Positions 1-10,662 of a stretch of 64,000 nt of DNA are shown one piece after another. Below the pieces are notes generated by a model. That model did not search any database and was not told the DNA's origin. It worked only from the letters and a program-made list of their open reading frames with translations. The DNA is from Candidatus Enterococcus moelleringii (GTDB lineage: Bacteria; Bacillota; Bacilli; Lactobacillales; Enterococcaceae): NCBI RefSeq assembly GCF_017377575.1, contig NZ_JAFREM010000011.1, positions 62,001 to 126,000 on the forward strand, written 5' to 3'. The first letter of the stretch is position 1. Each line of letters begins with the position of its first letter. The translations under genes and the position numbers were made by a program.

Positions 1-59
1 AATTGATTCAATTTGTTCCATTCACTTAGTCCGTGACGAGAAAAAACTAATTTTGGCAT
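1..59 (-). CDS. gpmA: 2,3-bisphosphoglycerate-dependent phosphoglycerate mutase, 5' end only
   Basis: The minus strand reads ATG at 59-57 and stays open to the window edge, giving 19 residues that begin MPKLVFSRHGLSEWN. This is the N-terminus of the dPGM family, which interconverts 3- and 2-phosphoglycerate in glycolysis. The RHG motif with the phosphorylated catalytic histidine (residue 9) is present. A ribosome binding site AAAGGAGAG lies at 67-75 at normal distance. The rest of the gene lies outside the window. It follows rpiA on the same strand after a 117-base gap, so it probably has its own promoter there. Confidence 0.9.
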   Translation of the reverse strand, partial: MPKLVFSRHGLSEWNKLNQ

Positions 60-176
60 AATATTCTCTCCTTTAGTTCATTTCTGAAATTTTCAATTCC
101 TGGTTCATTGTACAATGTTTTCGCCGTTTTTTCCATCGTTTTCCTTTAGATAGAAGCGGAATTTAAAATTTAGAGC

Positions 177-857
177 CTATTTGCCAGGTACAACTAGTTC
201 TTTTGGTCCGTCTGGGGTACCTACAACGACACGCGAAATCATGTCAATAAACAAACCGTGTTCCACCACGCCCACATAACGGTCCAGTTCATCAGCCAAT
301 GCTTTAGGATCTTCAATTACGTCTAAAGCCAAGTCGATAATGTAATGTCCGCCATCAGTTATCAGCAATTCGCCTTCTGCCGTTTTGCGCCATTTTGGAT
401 TGTAGCCTTTTTCTTCAAAGAGACGGAACAGGTTGTGGCTGCCAAATGAAACTACTTCAACTGGTAACGGGAAGTTGCCTAATTTATCCACCATTTTACT
501 TTCATCTACGATCCAGATGCATTCGTCGGAATAAGTTGCTACGATTTTTTCGAACAATAAGGCTGCGCCGCCGCCTTTGATTCCTTGGAAGTCGCTGCTG
601 ATTTCATCTGCGCCATCAATAGTCAAATCCACATGGTCCACTTCATCAATTGCTTTTAAAGGAATGCCTAGTTCTGTTGCTTGTTTTTCAGTCGTAGAAG
701 AGGTAACAACACCCGTAACGTTCAGTCCTTCTTCTTTCATGCGACGGCCGATTTCTTTTACCATATAATATGCTGTTGATCCAGTACCCAATCCAACGAC
801 CATGCCGTCCTTCACATATTTAGCGACCTCAATGCCTACCAGTTCCTTTAGATTCAT
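177..857 (-). CDS. rpiA: Ribose-5-phosphate isomerase A
   Basis: 226 residues, the usual length for RpiA. It interconverts ribose-5-phosphate and ribulose-5-phosphate in the cytosolic pentose phosphate pathway. Family motifs are clear: the phosphate loop GLGTGSTA near residue 23, DGADEI near residue 81 with the catalytic Asp/Glu region, and KGGGAA near residue 94. The ATG is preceded by AAGGTGG. It is transcribed away from rpsL, and the 349-base gap between the two genes carries the rpsL promoter. Confidence 0.95.
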   Translation of the reverse strand: MNLKELVGIEVAKYVKDGMVVGLGTGSTAYYMVKEIGRRMKEEGLNVTGVVTSSTTEKQATELGIPLKAIDEVDHVDLTIDGADEISSDFQGIKGGGAALLFEKIVATYSDECIWIVDESKMVDKLGNFPLPVEVVSFGSHNLFRLFEEKGYNPKWRKTAEGELLITDGGHYIIDLALDVIEDPKALADELDRYVGVVEHGLFIDMISRVVVGTPDGPKELVVPGK

Positions 858-1016
858 CGAAAAATCCCACCTTCGTTTAAGTTACTTCTATTGTAATCGG
901 AACCCGTGAAAAAAGATAGTTCTTTTGAGTAAAAAAGACCAAAAAGATTTTTTCTTCTTATTAATATAGAAAGACTAAACCAATTGAAAATATCCCAAAA
1001 AACTTCCAACTGGTTG

Positions 1017-1045
1017 TTGACAGGTATATCCAACCGTGATATGCT
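1017..1045 (+). promoter_or_regulatory. Promoter of the rpsL-rpsG-fusA operon
   Basis: A consensus -35 TTGACA (1017-1022) and a -10 TATGCT (1040-1045) are separated by 17 bases, in the 349-base gap between rpiA and rpsL. The expected start near 1052 gives a leader of about 155 bases, far longer than translation alone needs. The leader contains hairpins, including the one at 1116-1132. Confidence 0.85.
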
Positions 1046-1115
1046 ATCTGAGGTGCTTTGTGAACAGGTCTCTCAAGTGAGACGTGCTGACTGTGTCAAG
1101 GTACGCTTGATAAAG

Positions 1116-1139
1116 AATGCATAGAATGCATTATTTTTT
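1116..1139 (+). promoter_or_regulatory. Hairpin plus U-tract in the rpsL leader (attenuator-like)
   Basis: AATGCA (1116-1121) and TGCATT (1127-1132) form a perfect stem with a five-base loop, followed by six T residues (1134-1139). This has the layout of a weak intrinsic terminator inside the str operon leader, 67 bases before the rpsL start. A small TCTC/GAGA hairpin lies upstream near 1070-1083. Whether it actually attenuates is inference. Confidence 0.4.
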
Positions 1140-1206
1140 ATCGCCGAAAAAGAACCACCAGGATGTGTGGGACTAGAAAGCGAATCGAGGAAGGAGGAAA
1201 CAAGGA

Positions 1207-1620
1207 ATGCCTACAATTAATCAATTAGTACGTAAACCTCGTAAATCAAAGGTGGAAAAATCAGGTTCACCTGCATTGAATAAAGGATACAACAGCTTCA
1301 AAAAAGTTCAAACAAACGTTAACTCTCCACAAAAACGTGGGGTCTGCACACGTGTGGGTACTATGACACCTAAGAAACCTAACTCTGCATTACGTAAATA
1401 TGCCCGTGTTCGTTTGTCTAACTTGATCGAAGTAACAGCGTATATCCCAGGTATCGGCCACAACTTGCAAGAACATAGTGTTGTTTTATTGCGTGGTGGA
1501 CGTGTAAAAGATTTACCAGGAGTACGTTACCACATCGTGCGTGGCGCATTAGATACTGCCGGCGTTAACGATCGTAAACAAAGCCGTTCTAAATACGGTA
1601 CTAAGAAACCTAAAGCTTAA
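1207..1620 (+). CDS. rpsL: 30S ribosomal protein S12
   Basis: 137 residues, full length. S12 sits at the decoding centre and is a determinant of accuracy and streptomycin response. The two lysines classically mutated in streptomycin resistance are wild type here, in [11 protein letters not shown] and in [13 protein letters not shown]. The start follows a strong AAGGAGG at 1191-1197. It is the first gene of the str operon, followed by rpsG after 47 bases. Confidence 0.98.
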   Translation: MPTINQLVRKPRKSKVEKSGSPALNKGYNSFKKVQTNVNSPQKRGVCTRVGTMTPKKPNSALRKYARVRLSNLIEVTAYIPGIGHNLQEHSVVLLRGGRVKDLPGVRYHIVRGALDTAGVNDRKQSRSKYGTKKPKA

Positions 1621-1667
1621 AAAAACGAACTAGATAAAAGACATATTTTCGGAAGGAGGAGTTACGC

Positions 1668-2138
1668 ATGACTCGTAAGGGTGCTGCTATAAAACGCGAT
1701 GTTTTACCAGATCCTATGTATAACTCAAAGCTAGTAACTCGTTTAATCAACCGTGTAATGGTTGACGGAAAACGTGGGATTGCTGCAAATATCGTTTATA
1801 ACGCATTTGACACAATCAAAGAATCTACAGGAAATGATCCATTGGAAGTTTTCGAACAAGCAATGGAAAATATTATGCCTGTTTTGGAAGTTAAAGCTCG
1901 CCGTGTTGGTGGATCTAACTACCAAGTACCAGTTGAAGTACGTCCAGAGCGTCGTACAACACTTGGTTTACGTTGGGTTGTTAACTATGCACGTTCTCGC
2001 GGAGAACATACAATGGAAGACCGCTTAGCTAAAGAAATCATGGATGCTGCTAACAACACTGGAGCTTCTGTGAAAAAACGCGAAGATACTCACAAAATGG
2101 CCGAAGCCAACCGTGCTTTTGCTCATTATCGTTGGTAA
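1668..2138 (+). CDS. rpsG: 30S ribosomal protein S7
   Basis: 156 residues, the standard length. S7 nucleates assembly of the 30S head by binding the 3' domain of 16S rRNA. It has the expected N-terminal [16 protein letters not shown] and the conserved [14 protein letters not shown] segment. GGAAGGAGG precedes the ATG. In other bacteria S7 can repress the str operon; the gap to fusA (2139-2218) holds a small hairpin around TGACA/TGTCA (about 2150-2170), but no known S7 site is recognisable by eye. Confidence 0.98.
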   Translation: MTRKGAAIKRDVLPDPMYNSKLVTRLINRVMVDGKRGIAANIVYNAFDTIKESTGNDPLEVFEQAMENIMPVLEVKARRVGGSNYQVPVEVRPERRTTLGLRWVVNYARSRGEHTMEDRLAKEIMDAANNTGASVKKREDTHKMAEANRAFAHYRW

Positions 2139-2218
2139 AATCCTCTCTGCATTTGACAACTGTCAGCAGAAAGATATTCGTACGCTTAATTTGATTTAAG
2201 AGAGGAGAAACAGAAGAA

Positions 2219-4306
2219 ATGCCAAGAGAATTTTCTCTAGACAACACTCGTAACATTGGTATCATGGCCCACATCGATGCTGGTAAAACGACTGCGACTG
2301 AACGTATCTTGTATTACACTGGTAGAATCCACAAGATTGGTGAAACTCACGAAGGAGCTTCACAAATGGACTGGATGGAACAGGAGCAAGAACGTGGAAT
2401 CACTATCACGTCCGCAGCGACTACCGCAGCTTGGAAAGGTCATCGTATCAATATCATTGACACACCAGGACACGTGGACTTCACTGTAGAAGTTGAACGT
2501 TCATTACGTGTACTAGATGGTGCTGTAACTGTACTGGATGCTCAATCTGGGGTTGAACCTCAAACTGAAACCGTATGGCGTCAAGCAACAACTTATGGTG
2601 TGCCACGTATCGTATTTGCTAACAAAATGGACAAAATCGGCGCAGACTTCCTATATTCTGTAGAAACTTTGCACGACCGTTTGAACGCAAATGCTCATCC
2701 AATCCAATTACCAATTGGTGCGGAAGATGATTTCACTGGTATCATCGACCTTGTGAAGATGAAAGCTGAAATCTATGCAAACGACTTAGGTACTGAAATC
2801 GAAGAAACTGACATTCCTGAAGAGTACAAAGAATTGGCTCAAGAATGGCATGAAAAATTAGTTGAAGCTGTTGCTGAAACTGATGAAGATTTGACGATGA
2901 AGTATCTTGAAGGTGAAGAAATCACTGAAGCAGAATTGAAAGAAGGAATCCGTAAAGCAACAGTTAACGTTGAATTCTATCCAGTTCTATGTGGTTCAGC
3001 CTTCAAAAACAAAGGGGTTCAACTATTGTTGGATGCCGTTCTTGACTACTTGCCTTCACCTTTGGATATTCCTGCAATCAAAGGGATCAATCCTAAGACT
3101 GAAGAAGAAGAAGAACGTCCAGCTGACGACAGCGCTCCATTTGCTGCATTAGCATTTAAAGTAATGACAGACCCATTCGTTGGTCGTCTAACTTTCTTCC
3201 GTGTGTACTCTGGTGTCTTACAATCAGGTTCATACGTACAAAACGCAACTAAAGGCAAACGTGAACGTGTTGGTCGTATCTTACAGATGCATGCTAACTC
3301 ACGTTCTGAAATCTCTGAAGTTTACGCTGGAGATATCGCTGCTGCAGTTGGTTTGAAAGATACAACTACCGGGGATACATTGTGTGCTGAAAAATCACCA
3401 GTTATCCTTGAGTCAATGGAATTCCCAGAACCAGTTATCCAAGTTGCGATTGAGCCTAAATCAAAAGCAGACCAAGATAAAATGGGTGTTGCCTTGCAAA
3501 AACTATCTGAAGAAGATCCTACCTTCCGTGCTGAAACAGACGTGGAAACAGGCGAAACAATCATCGCTGGTATGGGTGAACTTCACTTAGACATTATCGT
3601 TGACCGTATGCGTCGCGAATTCAAAGTTGAAGCAAGCGTTGGAGCTCCTCAAGTATCTTACCGTGAAACATTCCGTCAAGGTACTCAAGCAGAAGGTAAG
3701 TTCGTACGTCAGTCTGGTGGTAAAGGTCAATACGGTCACGTATGGATCGAATTCGAACCAAACGAAGAAGGCGGCGGCTTTGAATTTGAAAATGCAATCG
3801 TCGGTGGGGTTGTCCCTCGTGAATACATTCCAGCTGTTGAAGCAGGTTTGAAAGCATCAATGGACAACGGTGTATTAGCCGGCTATCCTATGGTTGACAT
3901 TAAAGCAAAACTTTACGACGGATCTTACCATGATGTCGATTCAAATGAAACAGCCTTCCGTGTTGCCGCTTCTATGGCATTACGTGCAGCTGCGAAGAAA
4001 GCTGATCCAGCGATTCTTGAACCGATTATGGCAATTGAAGTTGTTATCCCAGAAGATTACTTAGGTGATATTATGGGTCACGTGACTGCTCGTCGTGGTC
4101 GCGTAGAAGGAATGGATGCTCGTTCCGGCGGCTTACAAGTCGTTCGTGCAATGGTTCCATTGGCTGAAATGTTTGGTTATGCAACCACTCTACGTTCAGC
4201 AACACAAGGTCGGGGTGTCTTCACTATGACATTTGACCACTATGAAGCTGTTCCAAAAGCTGTTCAAGAAGAAATTATTAAGAAAAACGGCGGAAAATCT
4301 GAGTAA
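2219..4306 (+). CDS. fusA: Elongation factor G
   Basis: 695 residues, normal for EF-G. This GTPase drives ribosomal translocation and, with RRF, ribosome recycling. GTP-binding motifs are intact: AHIDAGKTT near residue 17, DTPGHVDF near residue 82 and NKMDK near residue 136. The conserved domain IV segment [12 protein letters not shown] is present near residue 500. It starts at ATG behind AGAGGAG. It is third in the str operon, and tuf follows after a 151-base gap containing a strong hairpin. Confidence 0.98.
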   Translation: MPREFSLDNTRNIGIMAHIDAGKTTATERILYYTGRIHKIGETHEGASQMDWMEQEQERGITITSAATTAAWKGHRINIIDTPGHVDFTVEVERSLRVLDGAVTVLDAQSGVEPQTETVWRQATTYGVPRIVFANKMDKIGADFLYSVETLHDRLNANAHPIQLPIGAEDDFTGIIDLVKMKAEIYANDLGTEIEETDIPEEYKELAQEWHEKLVEAVAETDEDLTMKYLEGEEITEAELKEGIRKATVNVEFYPVLCGSAFKNKGVQLLLDAVLDYLPSPLDIPAIKGINPKTEEEEERPADDSAPFAALAFKVMTDPFVGRLTFFRVYSGVLQSGSYVQNATKGKRERVGRILQMHANSRSEISEVYAGDIAAAVGLKDTTTGDTLCAEKSPVILESMEFPEPVIQVAIEPKSKADQDKMGVALQKLSEEDPTFRAETDVETGETIIAGMGELHLDIIVDRMRREFKVEASVGAPQVSYRETFRQGTQAEGKFVRQSGGKGQYGHVWIEFEPNEEGGGFEFENAIVGGVVPREYIPAVEAGLKASMDNGVLAGYPMVDIKAKLYDGSYHDVDSNETAFRVAASMALRAAAKKADPAILEPIMAIEVVIPEDYLGDIMGHVTARRGRVEGMDARSGGLQVVRAMVPLAEMFGYATTLRSATQGRGVFTMTFDHYEAVPKAVQEEIIKKNGGKSE

Positions 4307-4388
4307 TTTTTAAATTCTCGGATAAAATCCAATTGTTTTCTTAAAAGAACTGTATTTTTGGCAACAATTCAGCTAAAATAATAGCGAT

Positions 4389-4426
4389 GATATGGGCTCG
4401 CGGTGCAAGCGTACCGCGGACCTATC
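4389..4426 (+). promoter_or_regulatory. Stable hairpin in the fusA-tuf intergenic leader
   Basis: CGCGGT (4399-4404) pairs perfectly with ACCGCG (4413-4418) around an eight-base loop. An outer GATA (4389-4392) pairs with TATC (4423-4426). No U-tract follows, so it is not an ordinary terminator. It ends about 15 bases before the tuf ribosome binding site (AGGAGG). Roles in mRNA processing or in setting the high EF-Tu output relative to EF-G are possible but inferred. I found no convincing -35/-10 pair for tuf in this gap. Confidence 0.5.
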
Positions 4427-4457
4427 AGATAAAAACACTCAGGAGGAACATATTTAA

Positions 4458-5645
4458 ATGGCTAAAGAAAAATTTGACCGTTCAAAACCCCATGTTAACA
4501 TTGGTACTATCGGACACGTTGACCATGGTAAAACAACTTTAACTGCAGCAATTACAACTGTACTTGCTAAAACTGGCGGCGCGACTGCTATGGATTACGC
4601 ACAAATCGATGGTGCTCCAGAAGAACGCGAACGCGGAATCACAATCAACACTGCTCACGTTGAGTACGAAACTGAAAACCGTCACTACGCTCACGTTGAC
4701 TGCCCAGGACACGCGGACTATGTTAAAAACATGATCACTGGTGCTGCACAAATGGACGGAGCTATCTTAGTAGTATCTGCTGCTGATGGCCCTATGCCTC
4801 AAACTCGTGAACACATTCTATTGTCTCGCCAAGTTGGCGTACCTTACATCGTTGTTTTCTTAAACAAAGTTGATATGGTTGATGACGAAGAATTACTAGA
4901 ATTAGTTGAAATGGAAGTTCGTGACCTATTAACAGATTACGATTTCCCAGGCGACGACACTCCAGTTATCGCTGGTTCAGCTTTGAAAGCTTTGGAAGGC
5001 GACGCTGCTTACGAAGAAAAAATCGTTGAATTGATGGCAGAAGTTGATTCTTACATCCCAACTCCAGAACGTGACACTGAAAAACCATTCATGATGCCAG
5101 TCGAAGATGTATTCTCTATCACTGGTCGCGGAACAGTTGCTACTGGCCGTGTTGAACGTGGACAAGTACGCGTTGGTGACGAAGTTGAAATCGTTGGTAT
5201 CGCTGAAGAAACTGCGAAAACAACTGTTACTGGTGTTGAAATGTTCCGTAAATTGTTGGATTACGCTGAAGCTGGCGACAACATCGGCGCATTGCTACGT
5301 GGTGTAGCACGTGAAGATATCCAACGTGGACAAGTATTATCTAAACCAGGTACTATCACTCCACATACAAAATTCTCTGCTGAAGTTTACGTTTTATCAA
5401 AAGAAGAAGGCGGACGTCATACTCCATTCTTCACTAACTACCGTCCTCAGTTCTACTTCCGTACAACTGACGTAACTGGTGTAGTTGAATTGCCAGAAGG
5501 AACTGAAATGGTTATGCCTGGCGATAACGTAGCAATGGAAGTGGAATTAATCCACCCAATCGCTATCGAAAACGGTACTAAATTCTCAATCCGCGAAGGC
5601 GGACGTACAGTTGGTGCCGGCGTCGTTTCAGCAATCAACGCTTAA
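4458..5645 (+). CDS. tuf: Elongation factor Tu
   Basis: 395 residues, full length. EF-Tu delivers aminoacyl-tRNA to the ribosomal A site. GTPase motifs are present: [10 protein letters not shown] near residue 19, [12 protein letters not shown] near residue 81 and NKVDM near residue 136. The effector region RERGITIN is intact. Codon choice is strongly biased to a few codons, as expected for the most abundant protein. It ends the str cluster and is followed by a terminator at 5697-5722. Confidence 0.98.
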   Translation: MAKEKFDRSKPHVNIGTIGHVDHGKTTLTAAITTVLAKTGGATAMDYAQIDGAPEERERGITINTAHVEYETENRHYAHVDCPGHADYVKNMITGAAQMDGAILVVSAADGPMPQTREHILLSRQVGVPYIVVFLNKVDMVDDEELLELVEMEVRDLLTDYDFPGDDTPVIAGSALKALEGDAAYEEKIVELMAEVDSYIPTPERDTEKPFMMPVEDVFSITGRGTVATGRVERGQVRVGDEVEIVGIAEETAKTTVTGVEMFRKLLDYAEAGDNIGALLRGVAREDIQRGQVLSKPGTITPHTKFSAEVYVLSKEEGGRHTPFFTNYRPQFYFRTTDVTGVVELPEGTEMVMPGDNVAMEVELIHPIAIENGTKFSIREGGRTVGAGVVSAINA

Positions 5646-5696
5646 TTCGAACTTACACAACTTTTTATAAATGCAATACACATGCCCGGACGTAAA

Positions 5697-5722
5697 GGGT
5701 CGCTTTTAGCGGCTCTTTTTTT
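5697..5722 (+). terminator. Intrinsic terminator after tuf
   Basis: GGGTCGCT and AGCGGCTC (two G-T pairs) form an eight-pair stem with a TTT loop, followed by seven T residues. It separates the str cluster from the S10 operon. In the 450 bases between tuf and rpsJ I see only this terminator, a non-coding AT-rich stretch (5723-5895), the rpsJ promoter and its leader. Confidence 0.85.
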
Positions 5723-5895
5723 GTACCTGAAAATATGAGATTAAAGGTTGATGCAGCAGGTTTTTCCAGCACATAATCGAAATGGAAAGTCGTGTTTCTT
5801 CTATTATATAATGCAAAATTCAACTGCCTTATTTTGAAAAGTTGAAAAAATTTCTGAAAACTAGCGAATTAACGGGAATTTTCTTTAGAAAATCC

Positions 5896-5924
5896 TTGCA
5901 ATGCCTATTCTAATGTAATATAAT
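5896..5924 (+). promoter_or_regulatory. Main promoter of the S10-spc-alpha operon
   Basis: The -35 TTGCAA (5896-5901) and a perfect -10 TATAAT (5919-5924) are 17 bases apart. The start near 5931 gives a leader of about 165 bases. In the leader, CCACGAA (6024-6030) pairs with TTCGTGG (6048-6054). Long structured leaders are common for S10 operons and often bind a ribosomal protein, but I cannot name the ligand here. Confidence 0.85.
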
Positions 5925-6095
5925 CATAAAGGTGCTGTTCACAGGAGTGTGAATGTACTGGGGGGTTCTAATTTGAATCTTCCGGCTTTGAAACGAGAGG
6001 TTGCGACACGCCCGGACGCTTTGCCACGAACGAGCGTGACGGAAATTTTCGTGGAGCTATGTCTACTTTTTAAAATAGGCGAAGGAGGGAACAAG

Positions 6096-6404
6096 ATGGC
6101 AAAACAAAAAATTCGTATCCGTTTAAAAGCGTATGAACATGGTATTTTAGATCAATCAGCGGATAAGATCGTAGAAACTGCAAAAAGAACTGGAGCTAGC
6201 GTGTCTGGTCCAATTCCATTACCAACAGAACGCAGTCTTTACACTGTAATCCGTGCGACTCATAAATACAAAGATTCACGCGAACAATTCGAAATGCGTA
6301 CACACAAACGTCTTATCGACATTGTGAACCCAACACCAAAAACAGTTGATGCTTTAATGAAGCTAGACTTACCAAGCGGTGTAAATATTGAAATCAAACT
6401 ATAA
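6096..6404 (+). CDS. rpsJ: 30S ribosomal protein S10
   Basis: 102 residues from the ATG at 6096, which follows GAAGGAGG and gives the canonical N-terminus [17 protein letters not shown]10 belongs to the 30S head and is also NusE, the antitermination factor that contacts NusB and RNA polymerase. The reading frame is open for 49 codons upstream, but that extension has no homology or ribosome binding site and lies in the leader. Confidence 0.98.
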   Translation: MAKQKIRIRLKAYEHGILDQSADKIVETAKRTGASVSGPIPLPTERSLYTVIRATHKYKDSREQFEMRTHKRLIDIVNPTPKTVDALMKLDLPSGVNIEIKL

Positions 6405-6425
6405 TAAGAAGATGGAGGTGTAATC

Positions 6426-7055
6426 ATGACCAAAGGAATCTTAGGGAAAAAAGTGGGAATGACACAAATCTTCACAGAGTCTGGTGAATTAATTCCAGTA
6501 ACTGTTGTCGAAGCAACACCAAACGTCGTTTTACAAGTGAAAACAATGGAAAACGATGGTTACGAAGCAGTTCAATTAGGTTACCAAGATAAACGTGAAG
6601 TTTTGTCTAACAAACCTGCGAAAGGTCATGTTGCAAAAGCAAACACGGCTCCTAAGCGCTTCATTCGAGAATTCAAAGATGTTGAGCTAGGAGATTATGA
6701 AGTAGGACAAGAAGTGAAAGTTGATACTTTCCAAGCTGGAGACATCATTGATGTAACCGGAACGACTAAAGGTAAAGGATTCCAAGGCGTTATCAAACGT
6801 CACGGACAAAGCCGCGGCCCAATGGCTCACGGATCTCGTTACCACCGTCGTCCTGGATCTATGGGTCCTGTTGCACCGAACCGTGTATTTAAAAATAAAA
6901 AATTGGCTGGACGTATGGGCGGCAACCGCGTAACAATTCAAAACCTTGAAGTTGTACGTGTTGACGTTGAACGCAACGTTATCTTAGTTAAAGGTAATGT
7001 ACCAGGCGCTAAAAAATCATTAATCACAATCAAAAAAGCTGTAAAAGCTAAATAA
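6426..7055 (+). CDS. rplC: 50S ribosomal protein L3
   Basis: 209 residues. L3 is an early 50S assembly protein whose extended loop reaches the peptidyl transferase centre. It begins [16 protein letters not shown] and carries the conserved tip loop [15 protein letters not shown] (about residues 127-141). It lies 21 bases after rpsJ, behind GGAGGTG, as second gene of the S10 operon. Confidence 0.98.
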   Translation: MTKGILGKKVGMTQIFTESGELIPVTVVEATPNVVLQVKTMENDGYEAVQLGYQDKREVLSNKPAKGHVAKANTAPKRFIREFKDVELGDYEVGQEVKVDTFQAGDIIDVTGTTKGKGFQGVIKRHGQSRGPMAHGSRYHRRPGSMGPVAPNRVFKNKKLAGRMGGNRVTIQNLEVVRVDVERNVILVKGNVPGAKKSLITIKKAVKAK

Positions 7056-7082
7056 TTGTTATAGGAAAGGAGGAACTAAGGA

Positions 7083-7706
7083 ATGCCGAATGTAGCATTA
7101 TTCAAACAAGATGGAACTCAAAATGGTGAAATCACTTTAAACGAAGAAATCTTCGGAATCGAACCAAATGAAAGTGTTGTGTTTGATGCAATCATCATGC
7201 AACGCGCTTCATTAAGACAAGGAACACACGCTGTGAAAAACCGTAGCGCTGTTCGTGGCGGTGGCCGCAAACCATGGCGTCAAAAAGGAACAGGTCGTGC
7301 CCGTCAAGGTTCAATCCGTTCACCACAATGGCGTGGAGGTGGCGTTGTCTTCGGACCTACACCACGTTCATACAGCTACAAACTTCCTAAAAAAGTTCGT
7401 CGCTTAGCAATCAAATCTGTTTTATCAGAAAAAGTTGCTGCAAACAACTTGGTTGCTGTTGAAGCATTAAGCTTTGATGCACCAAAAACAAAAGAATTCA
7501 AACAAGTTTTAGCTAACTTGTCAATTGACTCAAAAGTATTGGTTGTTCTAGAAACAGGTAACGAAGCTGCAGAACGCTCAGCTCGCAACTTGCCAAACGT
7601 TACTGTTACTACTTCATCTAACGTAACTGTACTTGATGTAGTCGCTAACGAAAAAATCTTAGCAACGCAAACTGCTCTTAACCAAATTGAGGAGGTGCTT
7701 GCATAA
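7083..7706 (+). CDS. rplD: 50S ribosomal protein L4
   Basis: 207 residues. L4 lines the peptide exit tunnel; in E. coli it also represses its own S10 operon. The tunnel loop sequence [18 protein letters not shown] (about residues 60-77) is wild type, with no visible macrolide-resistance change. AAAGGAGG precedes the ATG, and the stop TAA overlaps the rplW start by one base (TAATG). Confidence 0.98.
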   Translation: MPNVALFKQDGTQNGEITLNEEIFGIEPNESVVFDAIIMQRASLRQGTHAVKNRSAVRGGGRKPWRQKGTGRARQGSIRSPQWRGGGVVFGPTPRSYSYKLPKKVRRLAIKSVLSEKVAANNLVAVEALSFDAPKTKEFKQVLANLSIDSKVLVVLETGNEAAERSARNLPNVTVTTSSNVTVLDVVANEKILATQTALNQIEEVLA

Positions 7707-7993
7707 TGGAATTACTAGACGTAATTAAACGCCCAGTGATCACTGAAAAAGCCATGTTAAAAATGGACGAAAAGAAATACACTTTCGAAGTGGACACTCG
7801 TGCGAACAAAACTTTAGTTAAACAAGCTGTTGAAGCTGCGTTTGACGTTAAAGTAAAAAACGTAAACATTCTGAATGCTAAACCAAAAGCGAAACGTATG
7901 GGTAAATACACTGGTTTCACTAAAAAACGTCGTAAAGCAATCGTGACGTTAACAGAAGATTCAAAAGAAATCCAAATTTTCGATGCTGAATAA
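7706..7993 (+). CDS. rplW: 50S ribosomal protein L23
   Basis: 95 residues. L23 sits at the tunnel exit and is the docking site for trigger factor and the signal recognition particle. It begins [17 protein letters not shown], the family hallmark. The ATG overlaps the rplD stop codon by one base, so the two are translationally coupled; the GAGGTG ribosome binding site lies inside rplD. Confidence 0.97.
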   Translation: MELLDVIKRPVITEKAMLKMDEKKYTFEVDTRANKTLVKQAVEAAFDVKVKNVNILNAKPKAKRMGKYTGFTKKRRKAIVTLTEDSKEIQIFDAE

Positions 7994-8031
7994 GCACAAG
8001 AAATAGCGATTAATATAGGAGGGAAACAGAC

Positions 8032-8865
8032 GTGGCGATTAAAAAGTACAAACCTACCACAAATGGCCGTCGTAACATGACAAGTTCTGACTTTGCTGAG
8101 ATTACAACTAGCACACCAGAAAAAACTTTGTTAGAGCCATTAAAAAACCATGCCGGTCGTAACAACAACGGTCGTATTACTGTACGTCACCAAGGTGGCG
8201 GACATAAACGCCAATACCGTGTCATCGACTTTAAACGTAATAAAGATGATGTTGTTGCAACTGTTCAAACGATCGAATACGATCCGAACCGTTCAGCAAA
8301 CATCGCGTTGGTTCACTATACAGACGGAGTGAAAGCTTACATCTTAGCACCTAAAGGCTTAGAAGTTGGCATGACTATCGTTTCTGGACCAAATTCAGAT
8401 ATCAAAATCGGAAACACTTTACCTCTAGAAAACATTCCAGTAGGTACTGTGGTTCACAACATCGAAATGAAACCTGGCAAAGGCGGACAATTAATCCGTT
8501 CTGCTGGTACAAGTGCTCAAGTACTTGGTAAAGAAGGCAAATACGTATTAGTTCGTTTGAATTCAGGCGAAGTTCGTATGATCCTAGCTGCATGCCGTGC
8601 TACTATCGGTTCTGTTGGTAACGAACAACACGAATTGATCAACATCGGTAAAGCTGGACGTTCTCGTTGGATGCGCAAACGCCCAACTGTACGTGGTAGC
8701 GTAATGAACCCTAACGATCACCCACACGGTGGTGGTGAAGGTAAAGCTCCTATCGGACGTAAAGCTCCAGTATCTCCATGGGGACAACCTGCATTGGGTT
8801 ACAAAACTCGTAACAAAAAAGCTGCATCAGACAAACTTATCGTACGTCGTCGTAAGAATAAATAG
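8032..8865 (+). CDS. rplB: 50S ribosomal protein L2
   Basis: 277 residues. L2 is needed for subunit association and peptidyl transferase activity. The C-terminal region holds the conserved [15 protein letters not shown] segment with the essential histidine. The start codon is GTG at 8032 behind TAGGAGG and gives [16 protein letters not shown]. It is followed by rpsS after 42 bases. Confidence 0.98.
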   Translation: MAIKKYKPTTNGRRNMTSSDFAEITTSTPEKTLLEPLKNHAGRNNNGRITVRHQGGGHKRQYRVIDFKRNKDDVVATVQTIEYDPNRSANIALVHYTDGVKAYILAPKGLEVGMTIVSGPNSDIKIGNTLPLENIPVGTVVHNIEMKPGKGGQLIRSAGTSAQVLGKEGKYVLVRLNSGEVRMILAACRATIGSVGNEQHELINIGKAGRSRWMRKRPTVRGSVMNPNDHPHGGGEGKAPIGRKAPVSPWGQPALGYKTRNKKAASDKLIVRRRKNK

Positions 8866-8907
8866 TATCATTGACCATGTGTCGCACATTTTGAGAGGAG
8901 GTACACC

Positions 8908-9186
8908 ATGGGTCGTAGTTTGAAAAAAGGACCTTTCGCAGATGAACATTTGATGAAGAAGGTCGAAGCACAACAAGGCGCTGAAAAGAAAAAAGTCATT
9001 AAAACTTGGTCTCGTCGCTCAACAATTTTTCCTAATTTCGTAGGATTCACAATTGCTGTTTATGACGGACGTAAACATGTACCAGTTTACATCCAAGAAG
9101 ATATGGTAGGACATAAATTAGGTGAATTTGCACCAACTAGAACTTATCGTGGCCACGCAGCCGATGATAAGAAAACAAGACGTTAA
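8908..9186 (+). CDS. rpsS: 30S ribosomal protein S19
   Basis: 92 residues, standard. S19 binds 16S rRNA in the 30S head next to S13. It begins [16 protein letters not shown], and the conserved [16 protein letters not shown] lies near the C-terminus. It starts at ATG after GAGAGGAGG. Confidence 0.98.
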   Translation: MGRSLKKGPFADEHLMKKVEAQQGAEKKKVIKTWSRRSTIFPNFVGFTIAVYDGRKHVPVYIQEDMVGHKLGEFAPTRTYRGHAADDKKTRR

Positions 9187-9207
9187 TTTTGAGGGGAGGA
9201 TATCATC

Positions 9208-9555
9208 ATGGAACAACAAATCACATCAGCGAAAGCAACTGCAAGAACAGTTCGCACGTCTCCTCGTAAAGCACGTTTAGTAATCGATCTTATCAGAGGA
9301 AAGAGCGTAGCAGAAGCGATTTCAATTTTGAAATTCACACCAAACAAATCTGCTGGGTTAATCGAAAAAGTTTTAATGTCAGCAGTTGCTAACGCAGAAA
9401 ACAACTTTGACTTAGATGTTGAAACTTTGGTTGTCTCTGAAGCTTTTGTTAACGAAGGACCTACAATGAAACGTTTCCGTCCACGTGCTAAAGGATCAGC
9501 GTCACCAATCAACAAACGTACAAGTCACATTACCGTAGTGGTATCAGAAAAATAA
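9208..9555 (+). CDS. rplV: 50S ribosomal protein L22
   Basis: 115 residues. L22 contributes the second protein loop lining the exit tunnel. The hairpin region around [17 protein letters not shown] (about residues 90-106) has no obvious deletion or insertion of the sort seen in macrolide-resistant mutants. GAGGGGAGG precedes the ATG. Confidence 0.97.
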   Translation: MEQQITSAKATARTVRTSPRKARLVIDLIRGKSVAEAISILKFTPNKSAGLIEKVLMSAVANAENNFDLDVETLVVSEAFVNEGPTMKRFRPRAKGSASPINKRTSHITVVVSEK

Positions 9556-9568
9556 GGAGGGATAATCA

Positions 9569-10225
9569 GTGGGACAAAAAGTTAATCCTATTGGAATGCG
9601 TGTAGGCATCATCCGTGATTGGGATGCTAAATGGTATGCCGAAAAAGAGTATGCTGAGTTTCTACACGAAGATTTGAGAATCCGTAAGTTCATCGCAACT
9701 AAACTTGCTGATGCCGCTGTGTCAACAGTTGAAATCGAACGCGCTGCAAACCGTGTGAATATTTCAATCCACACAGCTAAGCCTGGTATGGTTATTGGTA
9801 AAGGCGGATCTGAAGTTGAAAACCTAAGAAAAGAATTAAACAAATTAACTGGTAAACGAGTTCACATCAACATCGTTGAAATCAAAAAACCAGATTTAGA
9901 TGCAAAATTAGTCGGAGAAGGTATTGCACGTCAATTAGAAAACCGTGTAGCTTTCCGTCGCGCACAAAAACAAGCCATCCAACGTACTATGCGTTCTGGC
10001 GCTAAAGGAATCAAAACTCAAGTATCTGGTCGTCTAAACGGTGCGGACATCGCTCGTTCAGAAGGATACTCTGAAGGAACTGTTCCTCTTCATACATTGC
10101 GTGCCGACATCGACTACGCTTGGGAAGAAGCAAACACAACATACGGAAAACTAGGAGTTAAAGTGTGGATTTATCGTGGAGAAGTTCTTCCAACTAAAAA
10201 AAACACTAAGAAAGGAGGGAAATAA
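9569..10225 (+). CDS. rpsC: 30S ribosomal protein S3
   Basis: 218 residues. S3 lies at the mRNA entry tunnel and takes part in mRNA unwinding. The KH domain carries the [15 protein letters not shown] loop (about residues 74-88). The start is GTG at 9569 behind AAGGAGGG and gives [14 protein letters not shown]. It ends two bases before rplP. Confidence 0.98.
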   Translation: MGQKVNPIGMRVGIIRDWDAKWYAEKEYAEFLHEDLRIRKFIATKLADAAVSTVEIERAANRVNISIHTAKPGMVIGKGGSEVENLRKELNKLTGKRVHINIVEIKKPDLDAKLVGEGIARQLENRVAFRRAQKQAIQRTMRSGAKGIKTQVSGRLNGADIARSEGYSEGTVPLHTLRADIDYAWEEANTTYGKLGVKVWIYRGEVLPTKKNTKKGGK

Positions 10226-10227
10226 TC

Positions 10228-10662
10228 ATGTTAGTACCAAAACGTGTGAAACACCGTCGTGAGTTCCGTGGAAAAATGCGCGGAGAAGCTAAAGGCGGTA
10301 AAGAAGTAGCATTTGGTGAATATGGTTTACAAGCTGTAGAATCTCACTGGATCACAAACCGTCAAATCGAAGCAGCGCGTATTGCGATGACTCGTTATAT
10401 GAAACGTGGTGGGAAAGTATGGATTAAAATTTTCCCTCATAAATCTTATACTGCCAAAGCTATTGGGGTACGTATGGGATCTGGTAAAGGTGCTCCTGAA
10501 GGCTGGGTTTCACCAGTTAAACGCGGTAAAATCATGTTTGAAGTTGCCGGTGTTCCTGAAGAAGTTGCCCGCGAAGCATTACGTCTTGCTTCTCACAAAT
10601 TACCAGTGAAGACTAAGATCGTTAAACGTGAGGAAATGGGTGGTGAATCGAATGAAGGTTAA
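10228..10662 (+). CDS. rplP: 50S ribosomal protein L16
   Basis: 144 residues. L16 contacts the A-site tRNA region of the 50S subunit and is a late assembly protein. It begins [19 protein letters not shown] and contains [15 protein letters not shown]. The gene follows rpsC with a two-base gap and overlaps the rpmC start by 11 bases. Confidence 0.98.
   Translation: MLVPKRVKHRREFRGKMRGEAKGGKEVAFGEYGLQAVESHWITNRQIEAARIAMTRYMKRGGKVWIKIFPHKSYTAKAIGVRMGSGKGAPEGWVSPVKRGKIMFEVAGVPEEVAREALRLASHKLPVKTKIVKREEMGGESNEG

Noticed and set aside
47-136. Minus-strand ORF of 29 codons between rpiA and gpmA
   Set aside because: Its end overlaps the gpmA start out of frame, it has only a weak ribosome binding sequence and no recognisable features; more likely it is promoter and leader sequence.
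4358-4379. TTGGCA and TAAAAT as a tuf promoter
   Set aside because: The spacing is only 10 bases, too short for a sigma-A promoter.
5949-6095. 49-codon in-frame N-terminal extension of rpsJ
   Set aside because: It lies in the operon leader, has no ribosome binding site, and S10 is invariably about 102 residues starting MAKQKIR, which fits the AGGAGGG-preceded ATG at 6096.
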